Shown: positions 15,633 to 26,280, counted from the stretch's first letter. The stretch is 36,115 bases of DNA from a bacterium (GCA_022844005.1 JALHMN010000030.1:1-36115), one strand, 5' to 3'. The notes: generated from the letters alone by a model not told the origin. Program-made: numbers and translations.

Positions 15633-16098
15633 CTTCGGTTTTCCCCGGGAGACGCTGATCGCCGCCGGCGTGCGGCTCGGCATGCTGGGGGTCGATACGC
15701 TCGCCCTGTCGCGCTGGTACCGGTCGCCGGCCTGGCCGCCGTCGGAGCAGCCCGACTATGTGAACGCCGTCATCCGCGTGGCGACCGAGGCCAAACCCCT
15801 GGCGCTACTGGAGCTGCTGCAGCGGGTGGAGGAGGAGTTCGGCCGGGTGCGCACGGTGCGGAACGCGGCCCGCGTGCTGGACCTCGACCTGATCGCCTAC
15901 AACCAGGAGGTGATCCGGACGGCGGATGATCGCCTGATCCTCCCGCATCCGCGCATGCGCGAGCGGCCCTTCGTGCTGCTGCCACTCCGCGACGTGGCGC
16001 CGGCATGGCGGCATCCGGTGACCGGGGAGCCGGTGCAGGCCCTGCTGGATGGTCTGGAACTTGCCGGCACCGTCCCGCTGGAAGCGGGGCCGGAATGA
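15589..16098 (+). CDS. folK: 2-amino-4-hydroxy-6-hydroxymethyldihydropteridine pyrophosphokinase
   Basis: FolK transfers pyrophosphate from ATP to the pterin in folate synthesis, in the cytosol. The 169-residue protein starts [10 protein letters not shown] and contains the signature run in [18 protein letters not shown], the metal-binding DLDLI, and the family motif [22 protein letters not shown] at 15589 gives the canonical N-terminus. It begins 44 nt inside the end of the PepSY gene, in another frame, so it has almost no room for its own promoter apart from one inside that gene. rpoZ follows after 82 bp. Confidence 0.94.
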   Translation: MSILIALGANLASPDFGFPRETLIAAGVRLGMLGVDTLALSRWYRSPAWPPSEQPDYVNAVIRVATEAKPLALLELLQRVEEEFGRVRTVRNAARVLDLDLIAYNQEVIRTADDRLILPHPRMRERPFVLLPLRDVAPAWRHPVTGEPVQALLDGLELAGTVPLEAGPE

Positions 16099-16109
16099 CG
16101 GTTCGGCAA

Positions 16110-16138
16110 TTGCAATTGGCGGCTTGCGGCGCTATCTA
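16110..16138 (+). promoter_or_regulatory. Candidate promoter of rpoZ
   Basis: TTGCAA (16110-16115) and TATCTA (16133-16138) are spaced by exactly 17 bp, 42 bp before the rpoZ ATG. They match the sigma-70 consensus in 4 of 6 and 3 of 6 positions, so the call rests mostly on spacing and position. Confidence 0.35.
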
Positions 16139-16180
16139 CCTCTCAAATCCCGCTTTTTCCGCATAAGGACCGCGACCGCC

Positions 16181-16549
16181 ATGGCCCGCGTCACTGTAGA
16201 AGACTGCATCCTCCAGGTTCCGAACCGGTTCGAGCTGGTTCTGCTGGCCGCCCAGCGCGGCCGCCAGGTTTCCGCCGGCGCGCCGCTGACGGTGGATCGC
16301 GACAACGACAAGAATCCGGTCGTGGCGCTGCGTGAGATCGCCGATTGCACGGTCGATCTCGACAACCTGCGCCTCGGCGTCGTCAACGGCCTGCAGAAGC
16401 GGGTCGAGGTGGACGAGCCGGAAGAAGACGATATGGCGACCCGGCTCACCATTGCCGATGAATGGGTGGGTACCGCCCAGGGCGAGAAGAAGGAAGTGAT
16501 CGACGAGAACGACTTCGAAGATCACGAAGCGTCGGATGGCCTCGCCTGA
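16181..16549 (+). CDS. rpoZ: RNA polymerase omega subunit
   Basis: Omega helps assemble the beta' subunit of RNA polymerase and contributes to the ppGpp site. The 122-residue protein begins [20 protein letters not shown] and continues LAAQRGRQ and [16 protein letters not shown], the standard RpoZ core. The acidic C-terminal extension (EPEEDD and ENDFEDHEA) is typical of alphaproteobacterial members. ATG at 16181 lies behind TAAGGAC; the longer frame from 16049 overlaps folK and is rejected. The ppGpp synthetase gene follows after 99 bp, a common and functionally apt pairing. Confidence 0.96.
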   Translation: MARVTVEDCILQVPNRFELVLLAAQRGRQVSAGAPLTVDRDNDKNPVVALREIADCTVDLDNLRLGVVNGLQKRVEVDEPEEDDMATRLTIADEWVGTAQGEKKEVIDENDFEDHEASDGLA

Positions 16550-16593
16550 GGCCAGCCGCTTTCCCGCCAACCGCGCCTGTGTTCCTGACATCG

Positions 16594-16619
16594 CGGTCGC
16601 GCCTGATCGGGCGCGGCCG
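16594..16619 (+). terminator. GC-rich hairpin between rpoZ and rsh
   Basis: Two 10-nt arms (16594-16603 and 16610-16619) pair with a single T-G wobble around a 6-nt loop. No T-run follows, so if it terminates it would do so partially. It could also stabilise the rpoZ mRNA end within a shared transcript. Confidence 0.35.
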
Positions 16620-16648
16620 TTCGCATTCGGGGTGAGGGGCTTCGGCGC

Positions 16649-18805
<2,157 letters not shown>

Positions 18806-18809
18806 AGCC

Positions 18810-19565
18810 ATGAGTGCCAATCGTCTGCGCCTCGGCGTGAATATCGACCACGTGGCCACGATCCGGAACGCCCGCGGCGGCGCGCTGCCCGATCCGGTCC
18901 GTGCGGCAAAGCTCTCGGCGGAAAGCGGCGCCGACGGCATCACCGCGCATCTGCGCGAGGATCGCCGGCACATTTCCGACGACGACATCCGCCGCCTGTC
19001 GGAGGAGATCGTGCTGCCGCTCAATCTGGAGATGGCCGCGACCGAGGAGATGCTGGCCATCGCGCTGCGCCACAAGCCGCATGCCTGCTGCCTGGTGCCG
19101 GAAAAGCGCGAGGAGCGCACCACCGAAGGCGGTCTCGACGTCGCCGCCCATCATGCGCATCTGGCGCCCTATATCGCCCGGCTGAACGATGCCGGCATCC
19201 GCGTCTCGCTCTTCATCGAACCCTCGCGCGTGCAGCTCATGGTGGCGAAGGCGCTCGGCGCGCCGGTGGTGGAACTGCACGTGGGCGCCTATTGCGAAGC
19301 GACCGGGGCAGACCAGGCGCGTCACCTCACCCGCATCCGCGAGGCGGCGCGCCTCGCGGCCGAACTCGGCATCGAATGCCACGCCGGTCATGGCCTCACC
19401 TTCGACACCGTGGGACCGGTCGCCGCCATCCCGGAGATACGCGAACTCAACATCGGCCATTTCCTGATCGGCGAGGCGATTTTTACCGGGCTCGATCGAG
19501 CCATCATCCGCATGCGGACATTGATGGACGAAGCCAGGGCTGCGGCCGGACCGGACGTCGCGTGA
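18810..19565 (+). CDS. pdxJ: Pyridoxine 5'-phosphate synthase
   Basis: PdxJ condenses 1-deoxyxylulose 5-phosphate with 3-amino-2-oxopropyl phosphate to form the vitamin B6 ring. The 251-residue TIM-barrel protein has the family N-terminus [19 protein letters not shown], the HLREDRRHI motif, [28 protein letters not shown] and the GHGLTFDTV and [13 protein letters not shown] stretches near the end. It starts 4 nt after rsh and ends 10 nt before acpS, so it lies inside one operon. pdxJ-acpS-lepB-rnc-era is a conserved order. It appears complete. Confidence 0.97.
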   Translation: MSANRLRLGVNIDHVATIRNARGGALPDPVRAAKLSAESGADGITAHLREDRRHISDDDIRRLSEEIVLPLNLEMAATEEMLAIALRHKPHACCLVPEKREERTTEGGLDVAAHHAHLAPYIARLNDAGIRVSLFIEPSRVQLMVAKALGAPVVELHVGAYCEATGADQARHLTRIREAARLAAELGIECHAGHGLTFDTVGPVAAIPEIRELNIGHFLIGEAIFTGLDRAIIRMRTLMDEARAAAGPDVA

Positions 19566-19575
19566 CGGTGCTTCG

Positions 19576-19995
19576 ATGATCCTCGGCCTCGGCAACGACA
19601 TCATCGACATCCGCCGGATCGAGAAATCCATCGCCCGGTTCGGCGATCGGTTCCTGGATCGCATATTCACCCCGGTGGAACGCCGGAAGTCCGACCGGCG
19701 GGCCAATCGCGCCGCATCCTACGCGAAGCGCTTCGCCGCCAAGGAGGCCTGTTCCAAGGCCCTCGGCACCGGCTTCCGCCGTGGCGTCTTCTGGCGCGAC
19801 ATGGGGGTGGTCAATCTTCCCTCGGGCAAGCCGACGCTTGCCCTGACCGGCGGAGCCCTGAGGCGCCTGCAGGAGATCACGCCGCAGGGCATGCAGGCGC
19901 AGATCGACCTGTCGATCACCGACGACGATCCCCAGGCCCAGGCCATCGTCATCATCTCGGCCGTTCCCCTGACTTCCCTCTCGGCGCCGGCTTGA
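19576..19995 (+). CDS. acpS: Holo-[acyl-carrier-protein] synthase
   Basis: AcpS transfers 4'-phosphopantetheine from CoA to acyl carrier protein. The 139-residue protein has the magnesium and CoA-binding N-terminal motif [16 protein letters not shown] and the second motif [19 protein letters not shown], with the usual beta-alpha core between and after. Its C-terminus ([18 protein letters not shown]) is normal for the family. It starts 10 nt after pdxJ and is separated from lepB by 76 bp without a clear terminator. Confidence 0.96.
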   Translation: MILGLGNDIIDIRRIEKSIARFGDRFLDRIFTPVERRKSDRRANRAASYAKRFAAKEACSKALGTGFRRGVFWRDMGVVNLPSGKPTLALTGGALRRLQEITPQGMQAQIDLSITDDDPQAQAIVIISAVPLTSLSAPA

Positions 19996-20071
19996 CAGGC
20001 ATGGCTCCGACCGGCTTCATGCGCCCGCTCACGGGTGCGCTCACCCTTCAACTTTCCCCCGACGAAATGTG

Positions 20072-20821
20072 ATGGCAGCCAAGAAGGCGGATAAGGGCGG
20101 TTTCGTCGAGACGATCCGCACGGTGGTCTATGCGGTGCTGATCGCCGTCGGCATCCGCAGTTTCGTGTTCGAACCCTTCAACATCCCGTCGGGATCGATG
20201 CTGCCGACGCTCGAGGTCGGGGACTATCTCTTCGTATCCAAGTTCTCCTACGGCTACAGCCGCTATTCGCTGCCGTTCGGCCTTCCGTTGTTGCCCGGCC
20301 GGATCCTGCAGAGCGAACCGGAGCGCGGCGACGTCGCGGTATTCAAGCTGCCGCGCGACAATTCGACCGACTACATCAAGCGGATTCTCGGCTTGCCGGG
20401 TGATCGCATCCAGATGCGGCAAGGCATTTTCTATCTCAACGGCCAGGCGGTGTCGCGCAAGCAGGTCGATGACTACGTGCTGCGGGAATCCGGGCGCGAG
20501 CAGCGGGTCCGCCGCTATATCGAGACGCTGCCGAGCGGCAAGAGCTACACCGTGCTCGACCTGTACGACAGCTCGGGCGACAGCACGGACGTGTTCGTCG
20601 TGCCGCCCGGGCATTACTTCGCGATGGGCGACAATCGGGACAATTCGCTCGATTCACGCTTCCCTCGGGACCGGGAGGGCGTGGGGTTCATTCCGGCGGT
20701 GAACCTGGTCGGCCGCGCCGATCTGATCTTCTTCTCGCATGACGGCAGCGCGCGGTTCTGGGAAGTCTGGAACTGGCCCTTCGCCATCCGCTTCTCTCGC
20801 CTCGTCTCCTTCGTCAAGTGA
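20072..20821 (+). CDS. lepB: Signal peptidase I
   Basis: LepB removes signal peptides from exported proteins at the outer face of the inner membrane. The 249-residue enzyme has one N-terminal helix (TVVYAVLIAVGIRSFVF), the catalytic serine in IPSGSMLPTLEVGDYLFV (Ser42), the lysine of the Ser-Lys pair in YIKRILGLPGD (Lys103) and the GDNRDNSLDSR box. The start is ATG at 20072. A GTG directly before it (20069) would add one residue, and ATG at 20067 is followed at once by a stop. It overlaps rnc by 4 nt (GTGA). Confidence 0.96.
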   Translation: MAAKKADKGGFVETIRTVVYAVLIAVGIRSFVFEPFNIPSGSMLPTLEVGDYLFVSKFSYGYSRYSLPFGLPLLPGRILQSEPERGDVAVFKLPRDNSTDYIKRILGLPGDRIQMRQGIFYLNGQAVSRKQVDDYVLRESGREQRVRRYIETLPSGKSYTVLDLYDSSGDSTDVFVVPPGHYFAMGDNRDNSLDSRFPRDREGVGFIPAVNLVGRADLIFFSHDGSARFWEVWNWPFAIRFSRLVSFVK

Positions 20822-21516
20822 GCAGGGCCGATCTTCTCCGCGACCTGAGCCGACGCCTGGGCCACGACTTTGACGATATCGGCCTTCTTGAAGAGGCGTT
20901 GACCCATCCGAGCGCGCTCGAAGGCAGGCCTGGGCGGAACTACGACCGGCTCGAGTTCCTGGGTGATCGGGTGCTGGGCGTCGTGATCGCGGATGAATTG
21001 CATCGGCGCTTTCCGGAGGCGGCCGCGGGCGAGTTGTCGCGCCGCTTCAGTGCGCTGGTGCGGGGCGAGACACTGGCGGCGGTGGCACGCGAACTGGCGA
21101 TCGGTCCACTGCTCAGCTTTTCCGTCGGCGAGCGGCAGGCGGGCGGGGCCGACCGTCTCGCCAACCTCGAGAACGCCTGCGAGGCGATCGTGGCGGCGCT
21201 CTATCTCGACGGTGGTCTCGAGGCGGCGCGCCGTTTCGTGCTGGCGAAATGGGAGCCCTTCCTGGCGCTCGAGCGAGCGGCGGCCAAGGACCCCAAGAAC
21301 GCCTTGCAGGAATGGGCTCATGTCGCCGGGCGGGGTCAGCCGCGCTATGCCGTGGAGAGCCGCAGCGGCCCGGACCACAATCCGCATTTCCGCGTTGCCG
21401 TCGAAGTCGATGGCCTGCCTCCCGCGATCGGCGACGGCACGTCCAAGCGGGCAGCCGAACAGGCGGCGGCAGCGGCTCTCCTGGCCCTGCACGCGAACAG
21501 AAGATCGGACGCATGA
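20818..21516 (+). CDS. rnc: Ribonuclease III
   Basis: RNase III cuts double-stranded RNA during rRNA and mRNA processing. The 232-residue protein has the catalytic signature YDRLEFLGDRVLG (about 42-54), the second acidic cluster in NLENACEAIVAALYLDGG, and a double-stranded-RNA-binding domain from about 155 (PKNALQEWAH to SKRAAEQAAAAALL). The GTG start overlaps the lepB stop as GTGA, and its TGA overlaps the era ATG as ATGA, so lepB, rnc and era are translationally coupled. Length and motifs are normal. Confidence 0.96.
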   Translation: MSRADLLRDLSRRLGHDFDDIGLLEEALTHPSALEGRPGRNYDRLEFLGDRVLGVVIADELHRRFPEAAAGELSRRFSALVRGETLAAVARELAIGPLLSFSVGERQAGGADRLANLENACEAIVAALYLDGGLEAARRFVLAKWEPFLALERAAAKDPKNALQEWAHVAGRGQPRYAVESRSGPDHNPHFRVAVEVDGLPPAIGDGTSKRAAEQAAAAALLALHANRRSDA

Positions 21517-22406
21517 GCAAGCGCTGCGGCTATGTCGCCATCGTCGGGCCGCCCAATGCGGGCAAGTCCACGCTGCTGAACCTGCTGGTCGGCTCCAAGG
21601 TCGCCATCGTGACGCCGAAGGTGCAGACGACGCGTACCCGTGTGCTCGGCATCGCGATGGAGGGCGAGACCCAGATCATCTTCGTCGACACGCCGGGAAT
21701 CTTCGCGCCGAAGCGGCGGCTGGACCGGGCCATGGTTCGCGCCGCCTGGACCGGCGCACAGGACGCGGACCGGGTGGTGGTGCTGATCGACAGCCAGCGG
21801 GGCCTCGACGAGGAGGCGCAGGGCGTGATCGCCGGCCTCAAGGCCTCGGGCCGCGCCGCCTCGCTGGCGCTGAACAAGATCGACGCGATCGACAAGCCGA
21901 AGCTGCTCGACCTCGCCGCCCGCTTCAGCGAGGCCTATCCCTTCGACGCGATCTACATGATCTCCGCCCTTACCGGCAACGGCGTTGCCGAACTGAAGGC
22001 GACGCTGGCCGCCATGATGCCGGAAGGGCCCTGGCTCTATCCGGAAGACCAGGCGGCCGACATGTCCGAGCGCCTGCTCGCCTCCGAGATCACCCGCGAG
22101 CAGGTCTTCCTGAAGCTGCACCAGGAACTGCCCTATGCCGCCCATGTCGAGACGGAGGGCTGGAAGGATGGCAAGAAGGGCGATGTCCGGATCGAGCAGA
22201 CGATCTACATCACTCGCGACAATCACAAGGCGATCGTGCTGGGCAAGGGCGGGCGTACGGTCAAGGCCATCGGCGCCGCCGCCCGGGCGGAGATGGAGAA
22301 GGTGCTGGACCGGCGGGTGCACCTCTTCCTGTTCGTCAAGGTGCGCGAGAACTGGCAGGACGATCCGGAGCGCTACCAGGCGATGGGACTGGAATTCGAA
22401 AAATAG
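21513..22406 (+). CDS. era: GTPase Era
   Basis: Era binds 16S rRNA near its 3' end and helps assemble the 30S subunit. The 297-residue protein has G1 GPPNAGKS (11-18), the switch I region with KVQTTRTRVLG, G3 FVDTPGIF, G4 LNKIDAID and G5 ISALTGNG, then a C-terminal KH domain with VLGKGGRTVKAIG. ATG at 21513 is decided by the 4-nt overlap with rnc and by the family N-terminus. In many related genomes recO follows era; here the next gene is a catabolic amidohydrolase behind its own palindrome, so the conserved block ends here. Confidence 0.97.
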   Translation: MSKRCGYVAIVGPPNAGKSTLLNLLVGSKVAIVTPKVQTTRTRVLGIAMEGETQIIFVDTPGIFAPKRRLDRAMVRAAWTGAQDADRVVVLIDSQRGLDEEAQGVIAGLKASGRAASLALNKIDAIDKPKLLDLAARFSEAYPFDAIYMISALTGNGVAELKATLAAMMPEGPWLYPEDQAADMSERLLASEITREQVFLKLHQELPYAAHVETEGWKDGKKGDVRIEQTIYITRDNHKAIVLGKGGRTVKAIGAAARAEMEKVLDRRVHLFLFVKVRENWQDDPERYQAMGLEFEK

Positions 22407-22434
22407 TCCTCGCGCCACTCGACAAGGACAGGTT

Positions 22435-22455
22435 CGTTCGATAAATTATCGAACG
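22435..22455. promoter_or_regulatory. 21-bp perfect palindrome, probable operator of the amidohydrolase gene
   Basis: Arms CGTTCGATAA (22435-22444) and TTATCGAACG (22446-22455) are perfectly complementary around a single central A. A further GTTCGTTC follows at 22454-22461, repeating the GTTCGTTC seen at 22432-22439. The site lies 29 bp after the era stop and 31 bp before the amidohydrolase ATG, and its AT-rich centre could overlap a -10 element. This size and symmetry suit a TetR or similar dimeric regulator. The TetR gene at 25028 is a candidate partner. Confidence 0.65.
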
Positions 22456-22486
22456 TTCGTTCAAAGTAAGAAATCAAGGGACGGAA

Positions 22487-24217
22487 ATGCCCCTCTACGA
22501 CCGCGTCATCCGCAACGGCATGATCATTGACGGCACGCGGGTGCCGCGGTTTCGCGGCGATATCGCCATCAAGGACGGGTTGATCGCCGAGATCGGCCAT
22601 ATCGACCCGTCCGATGCGGCGGAAGTGATCGACGCCACCGGCCTGATCGTGGCGCCCGGCTTCGTGGACCTGCACACGCATTACGATGCCCAGTTGTTCT
22701 GGGACCCCTACTGCACGCTCTCCTCCTGGCACGGCATTACTTCGGTGGTGATCGGCAATTGCGGCTTCGGCTTCGCCCCGGTGAAGCCCGAGATGCGCGA
22801 ACGCTCGATGCTGTCGATGACCCGGGTGGAGGCCATCCCGCTCGCCTCCATGCAGGCGGGCATGCCCTGGGACTGGGTCACCTTTCCCGAATTCCTGGAC
22901 AGCGTCGACCGCGCGCCGAAGGCGGTGAACATTCTTCCCTATGTGCCGATCGGCCCCCTGCTCATCTGGGTGCTCGGATTCGACGATGCCAAGGCGGGCC
23001 GGAAGCCGACCGATGCCGAGCACAAGGAGATATGCCGCCTGCTGAACGAGGCGATGGATGCCGGCGGCTGCGGCTGGTCGGCCCAGCGCATGATGCCGAC
23101 CGGCCCGGCGGCGGTGCAGCGCGACTTCGACGGCACGCCGATGCCGACCGACGTGATGCATGACGACACATGCCGTGAACTGGCAAAGGTGCTGCGCCGG
23201 CGCAACCAGGGCTTCATGCAGATGCTGATGATCTCGGGTGACAATGCCCGCGACCAGGCTTTCTACGAGGAGCTGTCGGAGTTGAGCGGCCGGCCGATGA
23301 TCATGAACGTGGTCCAGGCCTTCGACCACCGCCCCGAGATCCATCGCCGAGTGCTCGCTTGGCTGCGGAGCTGTCGCGAGAAGGGCATCCGGGTGGTCGG
23401 CCAGGGCCTCACCACCGATGCCGGCTTCGCCTTCACCTTCGAGGACTGGAACCTGTTCGACGACGCCCAGGCCTGGTGCGAGGCGACGACGGGCACGCTT
23501 CAGGAAAAGAAGCAGAAGCTGGGCGACCCGGCCCGCCGGCAGTTGCTGAAGGACCTGATGCCGAAAACGGCGACGGGCCCGCTGCCGGAGATCGTCATCA
23601 CCGGGCCGAAGCTCGAGAAGAACAAGCAATGGCTCGACCACACGCTGGCCCTAGCGGGGCAGAAGATGGGCAAGCATCCGGTCGACGTCATGCTCGACAT
23701 GGCTGTCGAGGAGGACCTGAAGACCGAGTTCTTCGCCGCCCCGCCCAACGGCAAGATCGAACATCTGCGCGAGATCGTGGCCGATCCCTACATCCTGTTC
23801 GGCGTCTCCGACGGCGGCGCGCATACCAAGTTCCTGACCGCCGGCCGCTATCCGACCGAGACCATCTGCAAGGTGGTGCGCGAGCACGGCATGATCAGCC
23901 TGGAGGAGGCGCATTGGCGTCTCGCAGCCCTGCCCGCGCAATTCGCCGGCTTCGAGGATCGCGGCGTGCTGAAGAAGGGCGCCCCGGCCGACATCGTCGT
24001 CTACGACTACGACAAGCTGGAAGTGCTGGCGCCGGAGATCGTGCACGACCTGCCGGGCGGCGAATGGCGACGCATCCAGCGGGCCAAGGGCTATCGCTAC
24101 ATCCTGGTGAATGGCGAGGTCACCATCCGCGACGACCAGCAGACCGAGACCTATTCGGGCGAGCTGCTGCGCCACGGCGTCGGCCGCCGCACCAGCCAGG
24201 CGCTGGCGGCGGAGTAG
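22487..24217 (+). CDS. N-acyl-D-amino-acid deacylase-like amidohydrolase
   Basis: This 576-residue metal-dependent hydrolase belongs to the amidohydrolase (D-aminoacylase, dihydroorotase-like) superfamily, whose characterised members release D-amino acids from N-acyl forms. The N-terminal strand domain leads to LHTHYD (His63, His65), then GNCGFG (Cys92), and the late metal-site aspartate in GVSDGGAHTKF (Asp442). The middle is unusual: the THMR and SHHK-type motifs that hold further zinc ligands in D-aminoacylase are not visible. At those places stand MLMISGDNARD and NVVQAFDHRPE. It may bind one metal or act on another amide. ATG at 22487 follows AAGGGACGG. The racemase-family gene follows 54 bp downstream. 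Confidence 0.8.
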   Translation: MPLYDRVIRNGMIIDGTRVPRFRGDIAIKDGLIAEIGHIDPSDAAEVIDATGLIVAPGFVDLHTHYDAQLFWDPYCTLSSWHGITSVVIGNCGFGFAPVKPEMRERSMLSMTRVEAIPLASMQAGMPWDWVTFPEFLDSVDRAPKAVNILPYVPIGPLLIWVLGFDDAKAGRKPTDAEHKEICRLLNEAMDAGGCGWSAQRMMPTGPAAVQRDFDGTPMPTDVMHDDTCRELAKVLRRRNQGFMQMLMISGDNARDQAFYEELSELSGRPMIMNVVQAFDHRPEIHRRVLAWLRSCREKGIRVVGQGLTTDAGFAFTFEDWNLFDDAQAWCEATTGTLQEKKQKLGDPARRQLLKDLMPKTATGPLPEIVITGPKLEKNKQWLDHTLALAGQKMGKHPVDVMLDMAVEEDLKTEFFAAPPNGKIEHLREIVADPYILFGVSDGGAHTKFLTAGRYPTETICKVVREHGMISLEEAHWRLAALPAQFAGFEDRGVLKKGAPADIVVYDYDKLEVLAPEIVHDLPGGEWRRIQRAKGYRYILVNGEVTIRDDQQTETYSGELLRHGVGRRTSQALAAE

Positions 24218-24271
24218 ACGATCCCGCCGCGATGGAGTTGAGTCCGCTTCTCTTCGCGAGAGGCGGCGCCC

Positions 24272-24946
24272 ATGCATATCGGATTGATCGGCGGCATCGG
24301 GCCGGCGGCGACGGATCTCTACTATCGCGGCCTGATCGAACGGCATGCCGCTGGCGGCACCGTGCCGGAAATCACCATCGTCCATGCCGACGTGAAGACG
24401 ATGTCCGGCAACCTCGTTTCCGGCAAGGCGAAGGCGCAGGCCGAGATCTTCGCCCGCTTGGTCGCCCGGCTGAAGGCGGCGGGGGCGGAAGCCGCCGCCG
24501 TCACCTCCATGGGCGGGCATTTCTGCATCGACGAATTGGAGCCGATCGCGCCGCTGCCGATATTGAACGGTCTGGCGCCGGTGGCGGATGCGATCCGGGA
24601 CAGGGGCATAGAGACGATTGGCATCATCGGCACCCGGGTGGTGATGTCGACCGGCCTCTACGGTCGCATCACCTCGGCCAGGGTCGTCGTCCCGGAAGGC
24701 CCGTTGCTGGACAAGGTGCACGACACCTACGTCGCCATGGCCGGTATCGGCCGCATCACCGAAGAGCAGCGCAACTTCTTCCACGAGGTCGGCGCGATGC
24801 TGTGCCGGCGGCAAGGCGCGGAAGCCGTCCTTCTCGGCGGCACCGACCTGTTCCTGGCCTTCCAGGGTCGGGACCCCGGTTTTCCGGTGCTCGATGCCGC
24901 CGACATCCACGTCGAGGCGATCTATCGCCGTTCGTTGTCGGCTTAG
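24272..24946 (+). CDS. Aspartate/glutamate racemase family protein
   Basis: The 224-residue cytosolic protein has the two-domain Asp/Glu/hydantoin racemase fold. The N-terminus HIGLIGGIGPAATDLYYRGL is the YgeA-type signature. Catalytic cysteines are less clear than usual. The first should lie in the segment AAAVTSMGGHFCIDEL, where Cys appears six residues later than normal and SMG replaces the typical CNT. The second should lie in EAVLLGGTDLFLAF, where TD replaces the common C-T-E. It may therefore isomerise or decarboxylate a related substrate, as do maleate isomerase and arylmalonate decarboxylase cousins, rather than racemise aspartate. It follows the amidohydrolase on the same strand, so it likely acts on its product. 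Confidence 0.78.
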   Translation: MHIGLIGGIGPAATDLYYRGLIERHAAGGTVPEITIVHADVKTMSGNLVSGKAKAQAEIFARLVARLKAAGAEAAAVTSMGGHFCIDELEPIAPLPILNGLAPVADAIRDRGIETIGIIGTRVVMSTGLYGRITSARVVVPEGPLLDKVHDTYVAMAGIGRITEEQRNFFHEVGAMLCRRQGAEAVLLGGTDLFLAFQGRDPGFPVLDAADIHVEAIYRRSLSA

Positions 24947-24949
24947 CAT

Positions 24950-24966
24950 TGGAATGCAAGCTTCCA
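24950..24966. promoter_or_regulatory. Weak inverted repeat upstream of the first TetR gene
   Basis: TGGAA (24950-24954) and TTCCA (24962-24966) flank a 7-nt spacer, 4 bp after the racemase-family stop and 61 bp before the TetR start. It could be an autoregulatory site, but 5-bp arms are easily found by chance. Confidence 0.25.
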
Positions 24967-25027
24967 TGCCGCAATCGCATCTCCGATCGGCTATGATCGC
25001 GGCCTTCCAGAATCGGAGCGGTCTGGC

Positions 25028-25672
25028 GTGGTAGTGAAAGTGCGGCGAACGTCGGGAAGCGGTGCTTCCGTCGCGGTCGAAGCCGAATCCGGTGCTCTGG
25101 GGCGCGAGGCCCTGCTGAAGGCGGCGCTAGACACTTTCGTCAGGCAGGGCTTCCACGGCACCTCGATGCGCGACATCGCCGCGCGCGCCGGCGCCAGCAT
25201 TTCCGCCACCTACTACTACTTCCCCTCCAAGGTCGATCTCCTGAAGACGATCATGACCGGGGTCACCGAGGATCTGATTGCCGCCATGGAGGCAGCCCGC
25301 GACAGGGCCGGACCGGCTCCCGCGGATCGCCTGGCCGCCATCGTGCGCGCTCATGTGCGCCTGCACACCGAGCGCCAAGCCGAGGCTTTCGTCGGCAATT
25401 CCGAGCTGCGCAGCCTGGATGCGGAGGATCGCGCCGAAATGGTCGCTCTGCGCGACCGCGCCGGCGCCGTGCTGAAGGGCGTGATCGCGGAAGGGCTGGC
25501 GGCGGGTGTCTTCACCTGTCCGCATCCCGGCGAGGCGGCGCTCGCCATCCTCACCATGTGTACCGCGGTGGCCAGTTGGTTCCGCCCGGAGGGTGAGGCG
25601 GCGCCTGCCGAGGTGGCAGACCGCTATGCGGACCTGGCGCTGGCGATGCTGGGCTTTCCCGGTCGAGCCTGA
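25028..25672 (+). CDS. TetR/AcrR family regulator (first)
   Basis: The 214-residue repressor-type protein has an N-terminal TetR helix-turn-helix (about 25-70: LLKAALDTFVRQGFHGTSMR, then DIAARAGASISATYYYFPSK) and a helical C-terminal ligand domain (about 80-205) of the kind that often senses acyl-CoAs. GTG at 25028 is preceded by GGAGCGG. The gene follows the amidohydrolase and racemase-family genes and may control them through the palindrome at 22435-22455; that link is inference. Its last 49 bp overlap the end of the second TetR gene on the opposite strand. Confidence 0.9.
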   Translation: MVVKVRRTSGSGASVAVEAESGALGREALLKAALDTFVRQGFHGTSMRDIAARAGASISATYYYFPSKVDLLKTIMTGVTEDLIAAMEAARDRAGPAPADRLAAIVRAHVRLHTERQAEAFVGNSELRSLDAEDRAEMVALRDRAGAVLKGVIAEGLAAGVFTCPHPGEAALAILTMCTAVASWFRPEGEAAPAEVADRYADLALAMLGFPGRA

Positions 25673-26277
25673 GGCTTGCGGGAGATGCCCTCGGCGATCA
25701 GCCCGACGGCTTCGTCGACCACGGGCCCGAGCGGTGACTTGGTATCGATCACCCCGTAGCGCTGGCCGAGGAAGACCGCCATTCCCATCAGCGCCCAGGC
25801 GCGCACCTCGGCATCACCTTGCGTGATTTCGCCCTTCTTCGCGGCATCGAGCAGCCCCTTGCGGTAGGAGCGGGCGAAGTCCGTATAGTACTGCCGGTAG
25901 ATCGCCGGATCGACGAACTGCGATTCCTCCACCAGCCGGTATATGGCCGGCATCCTGCGGGCGAATTGCAGATAGGCGAGGAGGCCGCGGCGCTCGGCAT
26001 CGATGCGGTCGGTGGCATCCTCGATCGCCTCGGTGAGCTTGCGGCGCAACGTGCGTCCCATGTCGCCCACCAACTCGCGCATCACCTCTTCCTTGCTGCG
26101 GAAGTAGAGATAGAAGGTGCCCTGGCCCACCCCGGCTTCCGCCGTGATCGTGCTGATCGATGCCTCGCTGAAGCCCTTACGCCCGATCTCGCGACGCGCC
26201 GCGTCGAGAATCTTGCGCCGGGTCGCTTCGCCGCGGCCGGTCTTGGGGGGAGGGAGAGCGCGTCTGGTGACAACCAT
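25624..26277 (-). CDS. TetR/AcrR family regulator (second), divergent from the ABC transporter
   Basis: This 217-residue TetR protein has its DNA-binding domain at about 15-65 (ATRRKILDAARREIGRKGF, then ITAEAGVGQGTFYLYFRSKE) and a larger helical ligand domain with the aromatic-rich run RQYYTDFARSYRKGLL. It diverges from the substrate-binding protein gene across a 245-bp gap. An 11-bp palindrome in that gap sits 6 bp before its ATG and includes its only Shine-Dalgarno-like bases (CAGG on the reverse strand). A related, larger inverted repeat lies at the transporter side. Self-repression together with control of the transporter is the natural reading. The ligand is probably the transported compound or its CoA ester. 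Confidence 0.9.
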   Translation of the reverse strand: MVVTRRALPPPKTGRGEATRRKILDAARREIGRKGFSEASISTITAEAGVGQGTFYLYFRSKEEVMRELVGDMGRTLRRKLTEAIEDATDRIDAERRGLLAYLQFARRMPAIYRLVEESQFVDPAIYRQYYTDFARSYRKGLLDAAKKGEITQGDAEVRAWALMGMAVFLGQRYGVIDTKSPLGPVVDEAVGLIAEGISRKPQARPGKPSIASARSA

Positions 26278-26280
26278 TTT

